Source: Tepidiforma sp.
GTDB taxonomy: Bacteria > Chloroflexota > Dehalococcoidia > Tepidiformales > Tepidiformaceae
Direction of reading: 5' to 3'
Assembly (NCBI RefSeq): GCF_026003995.1
Contig: NZ_BPIG01000002.1
Span: 248,001-312,000 of the forward strand
DNA length: 64,000 nucleotides
This document shows, in pieces, positions 36,765-46,207 of the stretch. The number at the start of each line of letters is the position of its first letter. Position 1 is the stretch's first letter. The notes below the pieces were generated by a model that was given only the letters and a program-made list of their open reading frames with translations, was not told the origin of the DNA and searched no databases. The position numbers were made by a program, and so were the translations under genes.

Positions 36765-37409
36765 ATGCCACCTCTCCGCTGGCGCACGACCGCCCTCCTC
36801 CTCGCGGCCCTCGCCGTCCTCCCGCTCGCCATCGCCTGCGGCGGCGACAAGAAGGACGACGACACCGCCGGAGCCCAGTACATGGGCGCCATCGTGACGC
36901 CGCCCATCGAAAAACCCGACGCCGTCCTCATGGACGAAAACGGCCAGCCGTTCGACCTCCGCAAGGAGACCGAAGGCTACGTCACGCTGCTCTACGTCGG
37001 CTACACCCACTGCCCCGACATCTGCCCCACGCACCTCTACGAAATCAGCGAGGCGCTCAAGAAGGTCGACCCCGACGTGCGCAAGCAGGTCAAGGTCGTC
37101 TTCGCCACGGCAGACCCGGAGCGCGACACGCCGCAGCAGCTCAAGCAGTACCTCGATACCTTCGACCCCGATTTCATCGGGCTGACCGGCACGCGCGACC
37201 TCATGGACCAGTTCCAAATCGCCCTCGGCCTCCAGCCCGCCACCCGCACCGACCTCGGCGGCGGCAACTACGCCGTCAACCACGCGGCCTACGTCATGGC
37301 CTTCACCAAAGACAACTACGCCTACACCGTCTACCCCTCCGGCATGGGGCAGAAGGAATGGCTCAACGACCTCCCGCTCCTCGTGAAGAAAGGATTCCGC
37401 ACCGAATGA
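36765..37409 (+). CDS. SCO1/SenC family copper chaperone lipoprotein
   Basis: 214 residues. Lipobox PLAIAC, then a thioredoxin-fold domain with the CxxxC copper motif in HCPDICPTHL (near residue 85) and the third ligand His in NYAVNHAAYVMAF. Both sites are intact, so it should bind copper and help load or reduce the CuA site of cytochrome c oxidase. AAGGAA precedes the ATG, and a TACACT box lies upstream (36728-36733). Its stop overlaps the PCuAC gene start (ATGA). The terminal oxidase genes are not in this window. Confidence 0.93.
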   Translation: MPPLRWRTTALLLAALAVLPLAIACGGDKKDDDTAGAQYMGAIVTPPIEKPDAVLMDENGQPFDLRKETEGYVTLLYVGYTHCPDICPTHLYEISEALKKVDPDVRKQVKVVFATADPERDTPQQLKQYLDTFDPDFIGLTGTRDLMDQFQIALGLQPATRTDLGGGNYAVNHAAYVMAFTKDNYAYTVYPSGMGQKEWLNDLPLLVKKGFRTE

Positions 37410-38044
37410 CCACGCTCCTGCGCAGCCGCGCATTCCTTCCCATCATCCTCCTCGGCGCCTTCGCCGCCGCCCTCCTCGCCGCAGCCTGCGGCGGCGACGA
37501 CGATGACGCCAGCGCCACCCCCACCGCCACCCAGGGTGCCGGCTCCGGCACCGCCTTCCAGCCCGTGAAGGCCGGCGACCTCACCATCTCGGGCGCCTGG
37601 GTCCGCGCCTCGACCGGCACGAACGTCACCGCTGCCTACATGACCATCAAGAGCAGCGGCGCGGCCGATACGCTCGTCAGCGCCTCCTCGCCGATCGCCG
37701 GCATGGTCCAGCTCCACGAAGTCGTCACCGAAGGCTCGACCTCGAAGATGCAGGAGAAGCCCGGCGGCTTCCCCGTCCCGGCGAACGGCACCGCCGAGCT
37801 CAAGCCCGGCGGCTGGCACATCATGCTCATGGACCTCAAGCAGCAGCCGAAGGCCGGCGAAACCGTCGAGCTCACCCTCAAGTTCGAAAAGGCCGGCGAG
37901 GTCAAAATCGTGGCGCCCGTCCAGGCTGCCTCTGGCTCGACGCCCGACATGAGCCACGACAGCCACGGCGGCAGCAGCATGACCCCATCTGGCGGCATGA
38001 GCAGCGGCATGGGCGGCACCGCCACCCCCGCCATGGGCCGCTAG
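37406..38044 (+). CDS. PCuAC-family copper chaperone with Met/His-rich tail
   Basis: 212 residues. Lipobox LLAAAC and a Thr-rich linker lead to a PCuAC domain with the copper motif H(M)X10MX21HXM: MVQLHEV..SKMQE and GGWHIMLMD. It should hand copper(I) to CuA sites with SCO1. Beyond the domain there is a ~30-residue tail with many Met and His (MSHDSHGG, GGMSSGMGG), an additional copper-binding element found only in some family members. It overlaps the SCO1 gene by 4 bases and is followed by a strong terminator. Confidence 0.92.
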   Translation: MTTLLRSRAFLPIILLGAFAAALLAAACGGDDDDASATPTATQGAGSGTAFQPVKAGDLTISGAWVRASTGTNVTAAYMTIKSSGAADTLVSASSPIAGMVQLHEVVTEGSTSKMQEKPGGFPVPANGTAELKPGGWHIMLMDLKQQPKAGETVELTLKFEKAGEVKIVAPVQAASGSTPDMSHDSHGGSSMTPSGGMSSGMGGTATPAMGR

Positions 38045-38091
38045 GCGCTCCTCCGCTGCGCCACAGCCATCAGCTTCGCAGCACACGATGA

Positions 38092-38127
38092 GGGCCGGGA
38101 GCGCCAGCTCCCGGCCCGTTCCATTTC
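38092..38127 (+). terminator. Rho-independent terminator of the copper cluster
   Basis: Perfect 11-bp stem GGGCCGGGAGC / GCTCCCGGCCC (38092-38102 and 38107-38117) with a GCCA loop, followed by GTTCCATTTC. Confidence 0.85.
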
Positions 38128-38146
38128 GTCCGCGAAAACCCGGCCC

Positions 38147-38677
38147 TCAGTCGGACGCCAGGTTCGGACCCACCGCGCAGCCGACCCACTTGCAGGCCGG
38201 CGGCCGCGCCGGCGTCGGCGGTGCGATGGGCGTCGCCGTCGGGGTCGGCGTCGGTGTCGGCGTCGGCGCCTCCTTCGCGCACGACACCTGCCACGTGTTC
38301 GAGCGCGGCGGCGTCAGCACCTCCACGAAGTGCCCCGCATCGCTGAAGTACCGGTCGGTCGTCCCCGCCGTATAGCTGATGACTGTCGAAAGCTGGTTCG
38401 GCTCGAGCGTCCAGTCCGGGTCCGGCGGCAGCCCGCCGATCTGCGGCTTGAAGACCCGGATCGGCGTCTTCCCCACGTTCTTGAACTGGATCTCGTCGCC
38501 GCGGTTGATCCGGCAGGTGCGGGGGTTGAACCCCTGCTCGTTCACTTCGATCAGGTAGCGGTCGTAGGCCGAGGCCGATTCCGTCCGCGCTCCGAAAAAG
38601 GCCATGCTCAGCCCGCCGGCGAGCGCCGCCGCCAGCGCCAGGGCCGCCATCAGCGGCCGGTAGCGGTGTTCGCGCAT
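38147..38677 (-). CDS. Secreted protein, tandem paralogue A (cupredoxin-like fold possible)
   Basis: 176 residues. Signal peptide (AALALAAALAGGLSMAFF), then one domain with the segment VNEQGFNPRTCRINRGDEIQFKNVG and NTWQVSCAKE, i.e. two cysteines positioned to pair, followed by a Thr/Pro linker (about 12 TP pairs) and a short C-terminal CxxxxC end (CKWVGC). The strand pattern (F-x-P-x-x-C-x-I-x-x-G-D..F-x-N-V-G-K-T) looks like the first half of a cupredoxin, but no copper His is in place. The next gene upstream encodes a relative. Function unknown. Confidence 0.7.
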   Translation of the reverse strand: MREHRYRPLMAALALAAALAGGLSMAFFGARTESASAYDRYLIEVNEQGFNPRTCRINRGDEIQFKNVGKTPIRVFKPQIGGLPPDPDWTLEPNQLSTVISYTAGTTDRYFSDAGHFVEVLTPPRSNTWQVSCAKEAPTPTPTPTPTATPIAPPTPARPPACKWVGCAVGPNLASD

Positions 38678-38772
38678 CGAACCTCCACGGTCCCCCACCC
38701 CGCCACGGGGCATCCCCGAGGGTACCCCAGCCTTCGCGATCCTGTCACCGCGCGGTCAAGAACCGTCGCTCC

Positions 38773-39231
38773 TCAATCCGCCGCCAGCCCCGGCACCCGC
38801 AGGCAGTAGGCTGCCCCGGTGCACGGCGGCGCCGGCGGCCGCTTCGCCGGGTCCGGGCTGCACTCCACCGGCCACGTCGCCGAGAACACCGGCGTTTTCA
38901 CGATGACGTAGTTCGCCGGGTTCTCGAAATCCTCGAACCGGAACGTCCCCGGGAAGCCCATGTACTCCTCGCGCGAGGTCTCGCCCGGCTGCAGCCAGCC
39001 CGAATCGAACGACAGCCCGCCGCCCGGCGTCGGCGAATACCGCACCACCCGCCGCGGCGTGCTCCCCACGTTCTTGAAGCGCAGGTACTCCCGGTTCATC
39101 TGGCAGACCGCCGGGTTGAAGCCGCCCTCCGAGACCTCGATGGTCTGCACCGTGTAGGCCCCGGCGTCGGGCGCCGCGAGGAGCCCCGCCAGCACGGCCA
39201 GCGCCGCGATCGCACCGCCGAATCGTCGCAC
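38773..39231 (-). CDS. Secreted protein, tandem paralogue B
   Basis: 152 residues. Signal peptide (AAIAALAVLAGLLAAPDAGA), then the same domain as the gene downstream: VSEGGFNPAVCQMNREYLRFKNVG, STPRRVVRY, and ATWPVECSPD, with the same cysteine pair and a short Cys-containing C-terminus (CTGAAYC). It lacks the long TP linker of its relative. About 95 bases separate the two genes. No family name can be given. The start at 39231 is a good ATG but has only a weak ribosome site. Probably an old tandem duplication. Confidence 0.7.
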   Translation of the reverse strand: MRRFGGAIAALAVLAGLLAAPDAGAYTVQTIEVSEGGFNPAVCQMNREYLRFKNVGSTPRRVVRYSPTPGGGLSFDSGWLQPGETSREEYMGFPGTFRFEDFENPANYVIVKTPVFSATWPVECSPDPAKRPPAPPCTGAAYCLRVPGLAAD

Positions 39232-39282
39232 GCGCCAAGCCTACCCGTTCCCGGCCGAACGCGCCCGGCCCCGGACACGCAA

Positions 39283-39653
39283 ACAGGCCCCGCACGAAGC
39301 GGGGCCTGCTGGTCGTTCACTCGCCTCCTCAGCCGGCCGCCGGGCGCTGCACCGGCTGGAGGTCGCCGCCGTCTTTCCGGGACTTCCGTATCCGTTGCCG
39401 CTCCTTCACGGAGCGATCCGGGGCGCCTGCATCGCACAGGACTTAAATTCAGCTCCCGGGCACCTGGGGCAACACCGTGGATACGGGCCCGCGGCGGCTG
39501 GCGAACGGCCTGCTCACTGCAGGCCAGCTCTCTGCACGATGAAGACTCCATAGAGGGCGTGCAGCTTGTTCCGCATGTCCGCACCTCCTTTCGAGCCTCT
39601 GCGAGTCGGCGGGGGCCGGGCCTCTTCAGCGCCGGGCGCCTATCGCAAACTCA
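39283..39653 (-). ncRNA. Unrecognised structured small transcript with embedded small ORF
   Basis: A complete unit on the minus strand. Promoter: TTGACA (39687-39682), 16-base spacer, TAGTGT (39665-39660). Then about 75 bases of leader, a 20-codon ORF (39576-39514), and about 230 further bases ending in a terminator hairpin, GGCCCCGC / GCGGGGCC plus TGTTTGCG (39307-39283). Pairing: CCGTATCC and GTTGCC (39486-39468) match GGCAACGGATACGG (39399-39386), closing an inner domain with short hairpins such as CGCTCC/GGAGCG (39415-39399). It does not match tmRNA, SRP RNA, 6S RNA or RNase P signatures that I can recall. A second possible ORF (GTG at 39409 to stop 39329) lies inside. Confidence 0.6.
39514..39576 (-). 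CDS. 20-codon small ORF with strong ribosome site
   Basis: The ATG at 39576 follows AAAGGAGGTG at a spacing of 5 bases, the best ribosome site seen in the window. The 20-residue product begins MRNKLHALYG and ends in QRAGLQ; hydrophobic in the middle (VFIV). The stop codon lies inside a perfect 7-bp hairpin, GGCCTGC / GCAGGCC, so ribosome position could affect folding, as in leader-peptide attenuators. It may equally be a true small protein. No repeated or rare codon that would suggest amino-acid sensing is visible. Confidence 0.55.
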   Translation of the reverse strand: MRNKLHALYGVFIVQRAGLQ

Positions 39654-39659
39654 CCATTA

Positions 39660-39687
39660 ACACTACTCCCGCCGCGAGGCCTGTCAA
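39660..39687 (-). promoter_or_regulatory. Promoter of the small structured transcript
   Basis: Minus strand: perfect -35 TTGACA (39687-39682), 16-base spacer, -10 TAGTGT (39665-39660). It is the only consensus TTGACA paired with a TANNNT box found in the window. Confidence 0.65.
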
Positions 39688-39743
39688 GAGGTTTTCTGCC
39701 CCGCCGAACGTGAAAAAGCGGGAACAGCGATCGATACCCCCGA

Positions 39744-40157
39744 TCAATACCCCCGGTGCTCCTTGCCCAGCTCTTTCGCATCCGGCATCGGGTGCGCCTC
39801 CCGCGGTTTCGGCGGCTTGCCGCCCGGCCCGCCCTCGGCCATCTCCGAGACCGTGTCCGGTTCCGGCACCACCACGCGCGGGTCCGATTCCGCCGGGTCG
39901 AGCAGCTCCGCGGCCTTCTCCATCGCCTCCTTCACCGCCTTGAGCGGGTGGAGATGCTCGATGAACTCCTTCGCCCCTTTCAGGTCTTCCCGCGGGTCGA
40001 GCTCGTTCTCAGCCATGATCGGTGCCTCCTCGGCGGCCCGGTCCGCGGGCCCGCCATCCCCAGTATGCGCCCCGCGGGGCGCCCGGCGCACCACCCGTCC
40101 GGTCGCCGTTTCCACGTACCAGCCCGTCCCGGGCTCCTGCCCCGCGAGCGCGGCCAT
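39744..40157 (-). CDS. Hypothetical protein co-transcribed with hsp20
   Basis: 137 residues from the ATG at 40157 (AGGGAGG 8 bases upstream); an internal ATG at 40016 with its own GAGGAGG would give 90 residues. The N-terminal part (EPGTGWYVETATGRVVRR) looks like a small YjzC/zinc-ribbon-like beta unit; the C-terminal part is charged and helical (DLKGAKEFIEHLHPLKAVKEAMEKAAELL) and ends in a Pro/Glu-rich tail. Downstream of hsp20 by 29 bases, so it may be heat-induced. No family is recognised. The two ribosome sites could mean that two forms are made. Confidence 0.55.
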   Translation of the reverse strand: MAALAGQEPGTGWYVETATGRVVRRAPRGAHTGDGGPADRAAEEAPIMAENELDPREDLKGAKEFIEHLHPLKAVKEAMEKAAELLDPAESDPRVVVPEPDTVSEMAEGGPGGKPPKPREAHPMPDAKELGKEHRGY

Positions 40158-40186
40158 CTCCCTGCCCTCCCTGGTCCCGGCGCCCC

Positions 40187-40618
40187 TCAGCCGGCCTTGA
40201 TCTCGATCTTCCGCGCCGGCGCTTTCGGCTCCGGCTCCCGCTTCGGCAGCACCACTTCGAGTACGCCGTCCTTCATCGAGGCCGAAATCCGCTCCGCGTC
40301 CACCGTCTCCGGGATCGCGATCCGCCGCTCGAACGAGCCGAAGAACCGCTCGCTGTAGGTGCGGCCCTTCTCTTCCTCCTTCCGCTCCGAGCGCTTCTCG
40401 CCCCGCAGCGTCAGCATCCCGTCCTCGACGGTCACCTCCATGTCCGCCGGCGCGACGCCCGGGAGCTCCGCCTGCACGACGATCGCGTCATCCCGCTCCG
40501 TCACATCGCAGCGGGGGCTCCATTCCGTCTCCCCGGGCAGCCCCAGCCGCGCCAGCCAGTCGCGCGGCACGAGGCTCCACATCTCCTCGAACGGGTTCCA
40601 GCGTACGACGTTTGCCAT
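40187..40618 (-). CDS. Small heat-shock protein Hsp20 (alpha-crystallin family)
   Basis: 143 residues. The alpha-crystallin domain (about residues 36-125) reads CDVTERDDAIVVQAELPGVAPADMEVTVEDGMLTLRGEKRSE, ending with the conserved GVLEVVLPK, preceded by MANVVRWNPFEEMW. ATP-independent holdase that forms oligomers. A promoter (TTGTCG / TAGACT) lies upstream; no CIRCE site is present, so it is probably outside the HrcA regulon. Followed by a small gene of unknown function. Confidence 0.95.
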   Translation of the reverse strand: MANVVRWNPFEEMWSLVPRDWLARLGLPGETEWSPRCDVTERDDAIVVQAELPGVAPADMEVTVEDGMLTLRGEKRSERKEEEKGRTYSERFFGSFERRIAIPETVDAERISASMKDGVLEVVLPKREPEPKAPARKIEIKAG

Positions 40619-40651
40619 GGGTCCAGCCTCCGGTCGAATGGAATCGCCCGG

Positions 40652-40681
40652 AGTCTACCCGCCCGCCCGTTATCGCGACAA
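40652..40681 (-). promoter_or_regulatory. Promoter of hsp20
   Basis: Minus strand: -35 TTGTCG (40681-40676), 18-base spacer, -10 TAGACT (40657-40652), 33 bases before the ATG. Confidence 0.5.
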
Positions 40682-40729
40682 TTACCGATCGGTGCAAAAC
40701 GGGAGGTGCGAACGGCCCTCCCGGCCGCG

Positions 40730-41098
40730 CTACCGCCCCGCGCCCAGCGTCGTCTCCACCAGCGCGAGGAACTGCTCCGCCGCGAACGGCTTCTGCACGA
40801 ACACCGTGTGCGGCGTCCGCGCGGCGAACTCCGCCGGCCCTTCCGCGCTGTACCCGCTGATCAGGATGAACGGCAGCTCGGGGAACTGCTCCAGCATCGC
40901 GCGCCGCAGCTCGATGCCCGATTCGCCCGGCATCACGATGTCCGAGACGACGAGGTCCACCGGCTGCTCCGCGAGGATCGCCCGCGCCTCGTTTGCGTGC
41001 GCAGCCTGCAACACGGTGTAGCCGTGCGTGCGCAGGAGCCGCGCGAGCATCACCCGCACCGGGTCGTCGTCATCAACTACGAGGATCGTCGCCGCCAA
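40730..41098 (-). CDS. Orphan response-regulator receiver protein (CheY-like)
   Basis: 122 residues, a single receiver domain without output domain. ILVVDDDDPVR holds the acidic pocket, VVSDIVMPGESG the phospho-acceptor Asp, ILISGYSAE the Thr/Ser position (Ser), and VFVQKPFAAEQF the conserved Lys. The TTG at 41098 with GGAGGAG 9 bases upstream is the best start; the frame extends upstream to 41233 without family support. No histidine kinase is encoded nearby, so the partner is elsewhere. Similar stand-alone receivers occur in hybrid kinase tails. Confidence 0.85.
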   Translation of the reverse strand: MAATILVVDDDDPVRVMLARLLRTHGYTVLQAAHANEARAILAEQPVDLVVSDIVMPGESGIELRRAMLEQFPELPFILISGYSAEGPAEFAARTPHTVFVQKPFAAEQFLALVETTLGAGR

Positions 41099-41335
41099 TG
41101 GCCCCTGCTCCTCCGGCCGCTCGCCGACCCTCCCGGGCCAGGCCACTGCGGTTGCTTCGAAATTCCGGTGCACGCGTCCCCATGTCGCGCCGTACCGCGC
41201 GTCCTTTCCACCGGATTCTCCGCCAGCGGACACCGGTTCGGCATTCGGGATTCCCCTGATAGGGAGCGCCGTTCATACATAACCCGTCGTGAATTCACCA
41301 GATTCTCACCTACGGTTCACCGGGAGGGAAGCGCT

Positions 41336-41364
41336 TTGCTCAGGCCGCAGTTCGCACCTATCAT
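41336..41364 (+). promoter_or_regulatory. Promoter of the small membrane protein operon
   Basis: -35 TTGCTC (41336-41341), 17-base spacer, -10 TATCAT (41359-41364), 26 bases before the ATG at 41391. Confidence 0.55.
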
Positions 41365-41390
41365 CGGCCCTACGCTCGGAGGTGCCCGGC

Positions 41391-41861
41391 ATGCGTTTCA
41401 TCGTGACCGTCGTATTCGCCGCGATCCTCCTGTTCCTCGTTTACCTCGTCGTCGGCGCCATCGCCGATGGCTACTTCGGCGCGAACATCATCCCCGACCG
41501 CGCCGTCCCCGATGCCTGGGCCGCGCCCGACTCCTGGAGCGAATGGCGCGATATCGTCATCGTTCTCCTCGGCCTCTTCTGGGTCCTCGCCGGCATCCTC
41601 GCCGTCGTCTTCATGGCGGCCCTCATCGCCCTCGTCTTCGCCGTCCGCAAAGTCGTCCGCGAAAACGCCGCCCCGGCGCTCGATTCCCTCCGCCAGTCGC
41701 TCGACAACATCCGCGGGACGGCCGAGTTCGCCGGCGAAACCGTCGCCAGCCCCATCATCCGCGTCTACGCCGTCGCCCGCGGCGTCCGCAGCGGCCTGGC
41801 CGCCGTCACCAGCCTCCCCGACCGCATCCGCGGCCGGCGCCACGGCAAGAAGAAGAAATGA
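41391..41861 (+). CDS. Small membrane protein of unknown function
   Basis: 156 residues. Two long membrane helices (about residues 4-24 and 50-78) flank an outer loop with a short WSEW motif; a cytoplasmic amphipathic region (LDSLRQSLDNIRGTAEFAGET) and a basic RGRRHGKKKK tail follow. The helix-plus-amphipathic layout resembles DUF948-type or YtxH-like stress proteins, but the match is loose. CGGAGG precedes the ATG. Its stop overlaps the next start (ATGA). Confidence 0.65.
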   Translation: MRFIVTVVFAAILLFLVYLVVGAIADGYFGANIIPDRAVPDAWAAPDSWSEWRDIVIVLLGLFWVLAGILAVVFMAALIALVFAVRKVVRENAAPALDSLRQSLDNIRGTAEFAGETVASPIIRVYAVARGVRSGLAAVTSLPDRIRGRRHGKKKK

Positions 41862-42085
41862 GCCCCGACGACGCGCCCCCCGGCACCGGCCCCGCGCCCG
41901 AACCGCTCGCCCCCGAACCCCCGGAGCGCGAGGAGCACCCGCTCATTGCCTGGGCCCGGGCCATCGTCCTCGGCATCGGCGATACCGCCCGCGACATGCT
42001 CGAAGCCGGCCGCCAGGCCGCCCGCGAGGCCATGGACGAAGGCTGGCAGCGCTTCGACGAAAAGACGAAACACCGCCGCCGCTAA
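41858..42085 (+). CDS. Small hypothetical protein
   Basis: 75 residues. A Pro/Glu-rich start (PEPLAPEPPEREEH) is followed by one amphipathic helix (LIAWARAIVLGIGDTARDMLEAGRQAAREA) and a basic end (KTKHRRR). It overlaps the preceding small membrane protein gene by 4 bases and is probably translated with it. No family is recognised; the charged helix could lie on the membrane surface. Confidence 0.6.
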   Translation: MSPDDAPPGTGPAPEPLAPEPPEREEHPLIAWARAIVLGIGDTARDMLEAGRQAAREAMDEGWQRFDEKTKHRRR

Positions 42086-42118
42086 AGCCCCGGCCCCTCC
42101 CCCCCCGCCCCGCCCCCG

Positions 42119-42371
42119 GTTGAAGGTTGGAGGTTGAAGGTAGACGGGTTCAGGATCCGCCGTACGCACCCTCCCACCTGCCAACGCCCACCTCGCACCC
42201 CCGTAGTCGCGGGGCTCCGTCCCCGCGGAGGGCCGGTGAGGCCCACCCTGCCCTCCGAATCCACCCGTCTCCCGCCTCCCGGTTCCCGCCTCCCGCTTCC
42301 CGCTTCCCGTCTCCCGGTTCCCGCCACACCCGTTGGGCGCATGGCGCCCCGCGGGGACGGAGCCCCGCGAC
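42119..42371. repeat. Modular dispersed repeat, copy C, with inverted ends
   Basis: The same modules as copy B in the same order: a GGTTGAAGGTTGGAGGTTGA block (from 42119), the GC-rich palindrome at 42206-42228 continuing into GGAGGGCCGGTGAGGCCC, then nine TCCCGYY-type heptamers (42263-42325). An inverted 23-base copy of the palindrome module follows at 42349-42371, so the island is bounded by inverted repeats spanning 166 bases. No coding capacity. Confidence 0.85.
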
Positions 42372-42409
42372 GACGTCGGCCCTCCCCTTCCGCTTCCCCG
42401 TTCACACTC

Positions 42410-42487
42410 TCCCCCTCTCTCCCCTTCTCCCTTCCTCCCTCTCTCCCCTTCTCCCTTCCTCCCTCCTCCCTCCTCCCTCCTCCCCCG
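42410..42487. repeat. Polypyrimidine tract with 24-base tandem duplication
   Basis: Nearly 80 bases with only C and T on the plus strand. It contains two perfect 24-base units (42417-42440 and 42441-42464), each beginning CTCTCCCC, followed by CCTCCCT steps. It ends just before the -10 box of hrcA. Confidence 0.85.
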
Positions 42488-42490
42488 TGG

Positions 42491-42496
42491 TACACT
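42491..42496 (+). promoter_or_regulatory. -10 box of hrcA operon promoter
   Basis: TACACT, 13 bases before the CIRCE element, so the start of transcription falls right at the operator. Confidence 0.5.
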
Positions 42497-42509
42497 TTCT
42501 CCACGGCTG

Positions 42510-42536
42510 TTAGCACTCCATCCGAAAGAGTGCTAA
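42510..42536 (+). promoter_or_regulatory. CIRCE operator (HrcA binding site)
   Basis: Perfect consensus TTAGCACTC-N9-GAGTGCTAA. HrcA bound here represses the hrcA-grpE-dnaK operon until heat stress occupies the chaperones. Confidence 0.97.
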
Positions 42537-42557
42537 CATGGCAGCGAGAGGTTGATA

Positions 42558-43592
42558 ATGCCATTGTCAGAGCGCCGGGCCCGCATCCTCGCCCTCATCG
42601 TCGACGACTTCGTCGGCTCGGCGCAGCCTGTCGGCTCCCAGGCGCTCGTCGAACGCCACCGCCTCCCCCTCTCCCCCGCCACCGTCCGCAACGAAATGGC
42701 CGCCCTCGAAGACGAGGGCATGATCACCCACCCCCACACCTCCGCCGGCCGCATCCCCTCCCACCGCGGCTACCGCTACTACGTCTCCGCCCTCATGCCC
42801 GAACGCTCCCTCACCCCGCAGGAGCAGTTCACCATCCTCCACCAGTTCCACCAGGCCTCGCGCGACCTCGAGGAATGGGTCGGCCTCGCCGCCTCCGTCC
42901 TCGCCAACAGCCTCCACAACATGGCCCTCGTCACCCAGCCCCGCGTCGCCGAGGTCCGCCTCAAGCAGCTCCAGCTCGTCGAGCTCACGGAAACCCGCGC
43001 CCTCCTCGTCGTCGTCACCTCCGATGGCGGCGTCCACCAGCGCATCCTCGATTTCCCCGTCGCCGCCTCGCAGGAGTACCTCTCCCGCCTGGCCCTTCGC
43101 CTCAACGCCGAACTCGGCGGTAAGAGCGTCGCCGAATTCCCCAAAGCCGAGTCCATCGAGCCCCTCGGCGCCGTCGAAGCCGCCGTCCTCGCCGCCCTCG
43201 GCGACCTCCTCCTCCGCGAACAGGCCGCCCGCGTCGAGGAACCCGTCGTCGAAGGCGTCCGCGACCTCCTTCGCCAGCCTGAATTCGAAAAAGCCGACCG
43301 GCTCCTCGATGCCCTCGAAGCCGTCGACGAGCGCCGCCTCCGCGACGCCATCCCCGCCGAGGCCGTTGCCGATGCCTCCGTCGCCATCGTCATCGGCGAC
43401 GAAAACCGCGAAGGCCCCTACCAGGAGATGTCCTTCGTCCTCGCACGCTACGGGCCGCCCGGCGGCGCCGCCGGCATCGTCGGCCTGCTCGGCCCCACCC
43501 GCATGCACTACAGCGACGCCGTCGCCCACGTCCGCTACGTGAGCGACGTCCTCACCGAACTCATCCGCGAATTCTATGGCGGGGGCGATTGA
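42558..43592 (+). CDS. hrcA: Heat-inducible transcription repressor HrcA
   Basis: 344 residues. N-terminal winged helix with AQPVGSQALVERHRLPLSPATVRNEMAALEDEGMITHPHTSAGRIPSHRGYRYYV, the hallmark of HrcA, then a GAF-like region and a C-terminal IGDENREGPYQEMSFVLARYG segment. It represses through the CIRCE element 22 bases upstream. The ATG at 42558 (GAGAGG upstream) is chosen; a TTG two codons earlier is possible. First gene of the heat-shock operon. Confidence 0.97.
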   Translation: MPLSERRARILALIVDDFVGSAQPVGSQALVERHRLPLSPATVRNEMAALEDEGMITHPHTSAGRIPSHRGYRYYVSALMPERSLTPQEQFTILHQFHQASRDLEEWVGLAASVLANSLHNMALVTQPRVAEVRLKQLQLVELTETRALLVVVTSDGGVHQRILDFPVAASQEYLSRLALRLNAELGGKSVAEFPKAESIEPLGAVEAAVLAALGDLLLREQAARVEEPVVEGVRDLLRQPEFEKADRLLDALEAVDERRLRDAIPAEAVADASVAIVIGDENREGPYQEMSFVLARYGPPGGAAGIVGLLGPTRMHYSDAVAHVRYVSDVLTELIREFYGGGD

Positions 43593-46152
<2,560 letters not shown>

Positions 46153-46181
46153 CCGCCCCGCGCCCGTCGAAGCTCCGCGAG

Positions 46182-46207
46182 GGGGCCGGCATCGCCCGGC
46201 CCCTTCG
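46182..46207 (+). terminator. Likely terminator after dnaK
   Basis: 8-bp stem GGGGCCGG / CCGGCCCC (46182-46189 and 46196-46203), then TTCGTC. It sits between convergent dnaK and the IMPase gene and overlaps none of dnaK. The tail is T-poor. Confidence 0.55.

Noticed and set aside
39283-39653. tmRNA, SRP RNA, 6S RNA or RNase P RNA
   Set aside because: No tRNA-like ends or tag-ORF layout, no SRP loop with GGAAGGxAGCA, no 6S bubble, no conserved RNase P core segments.
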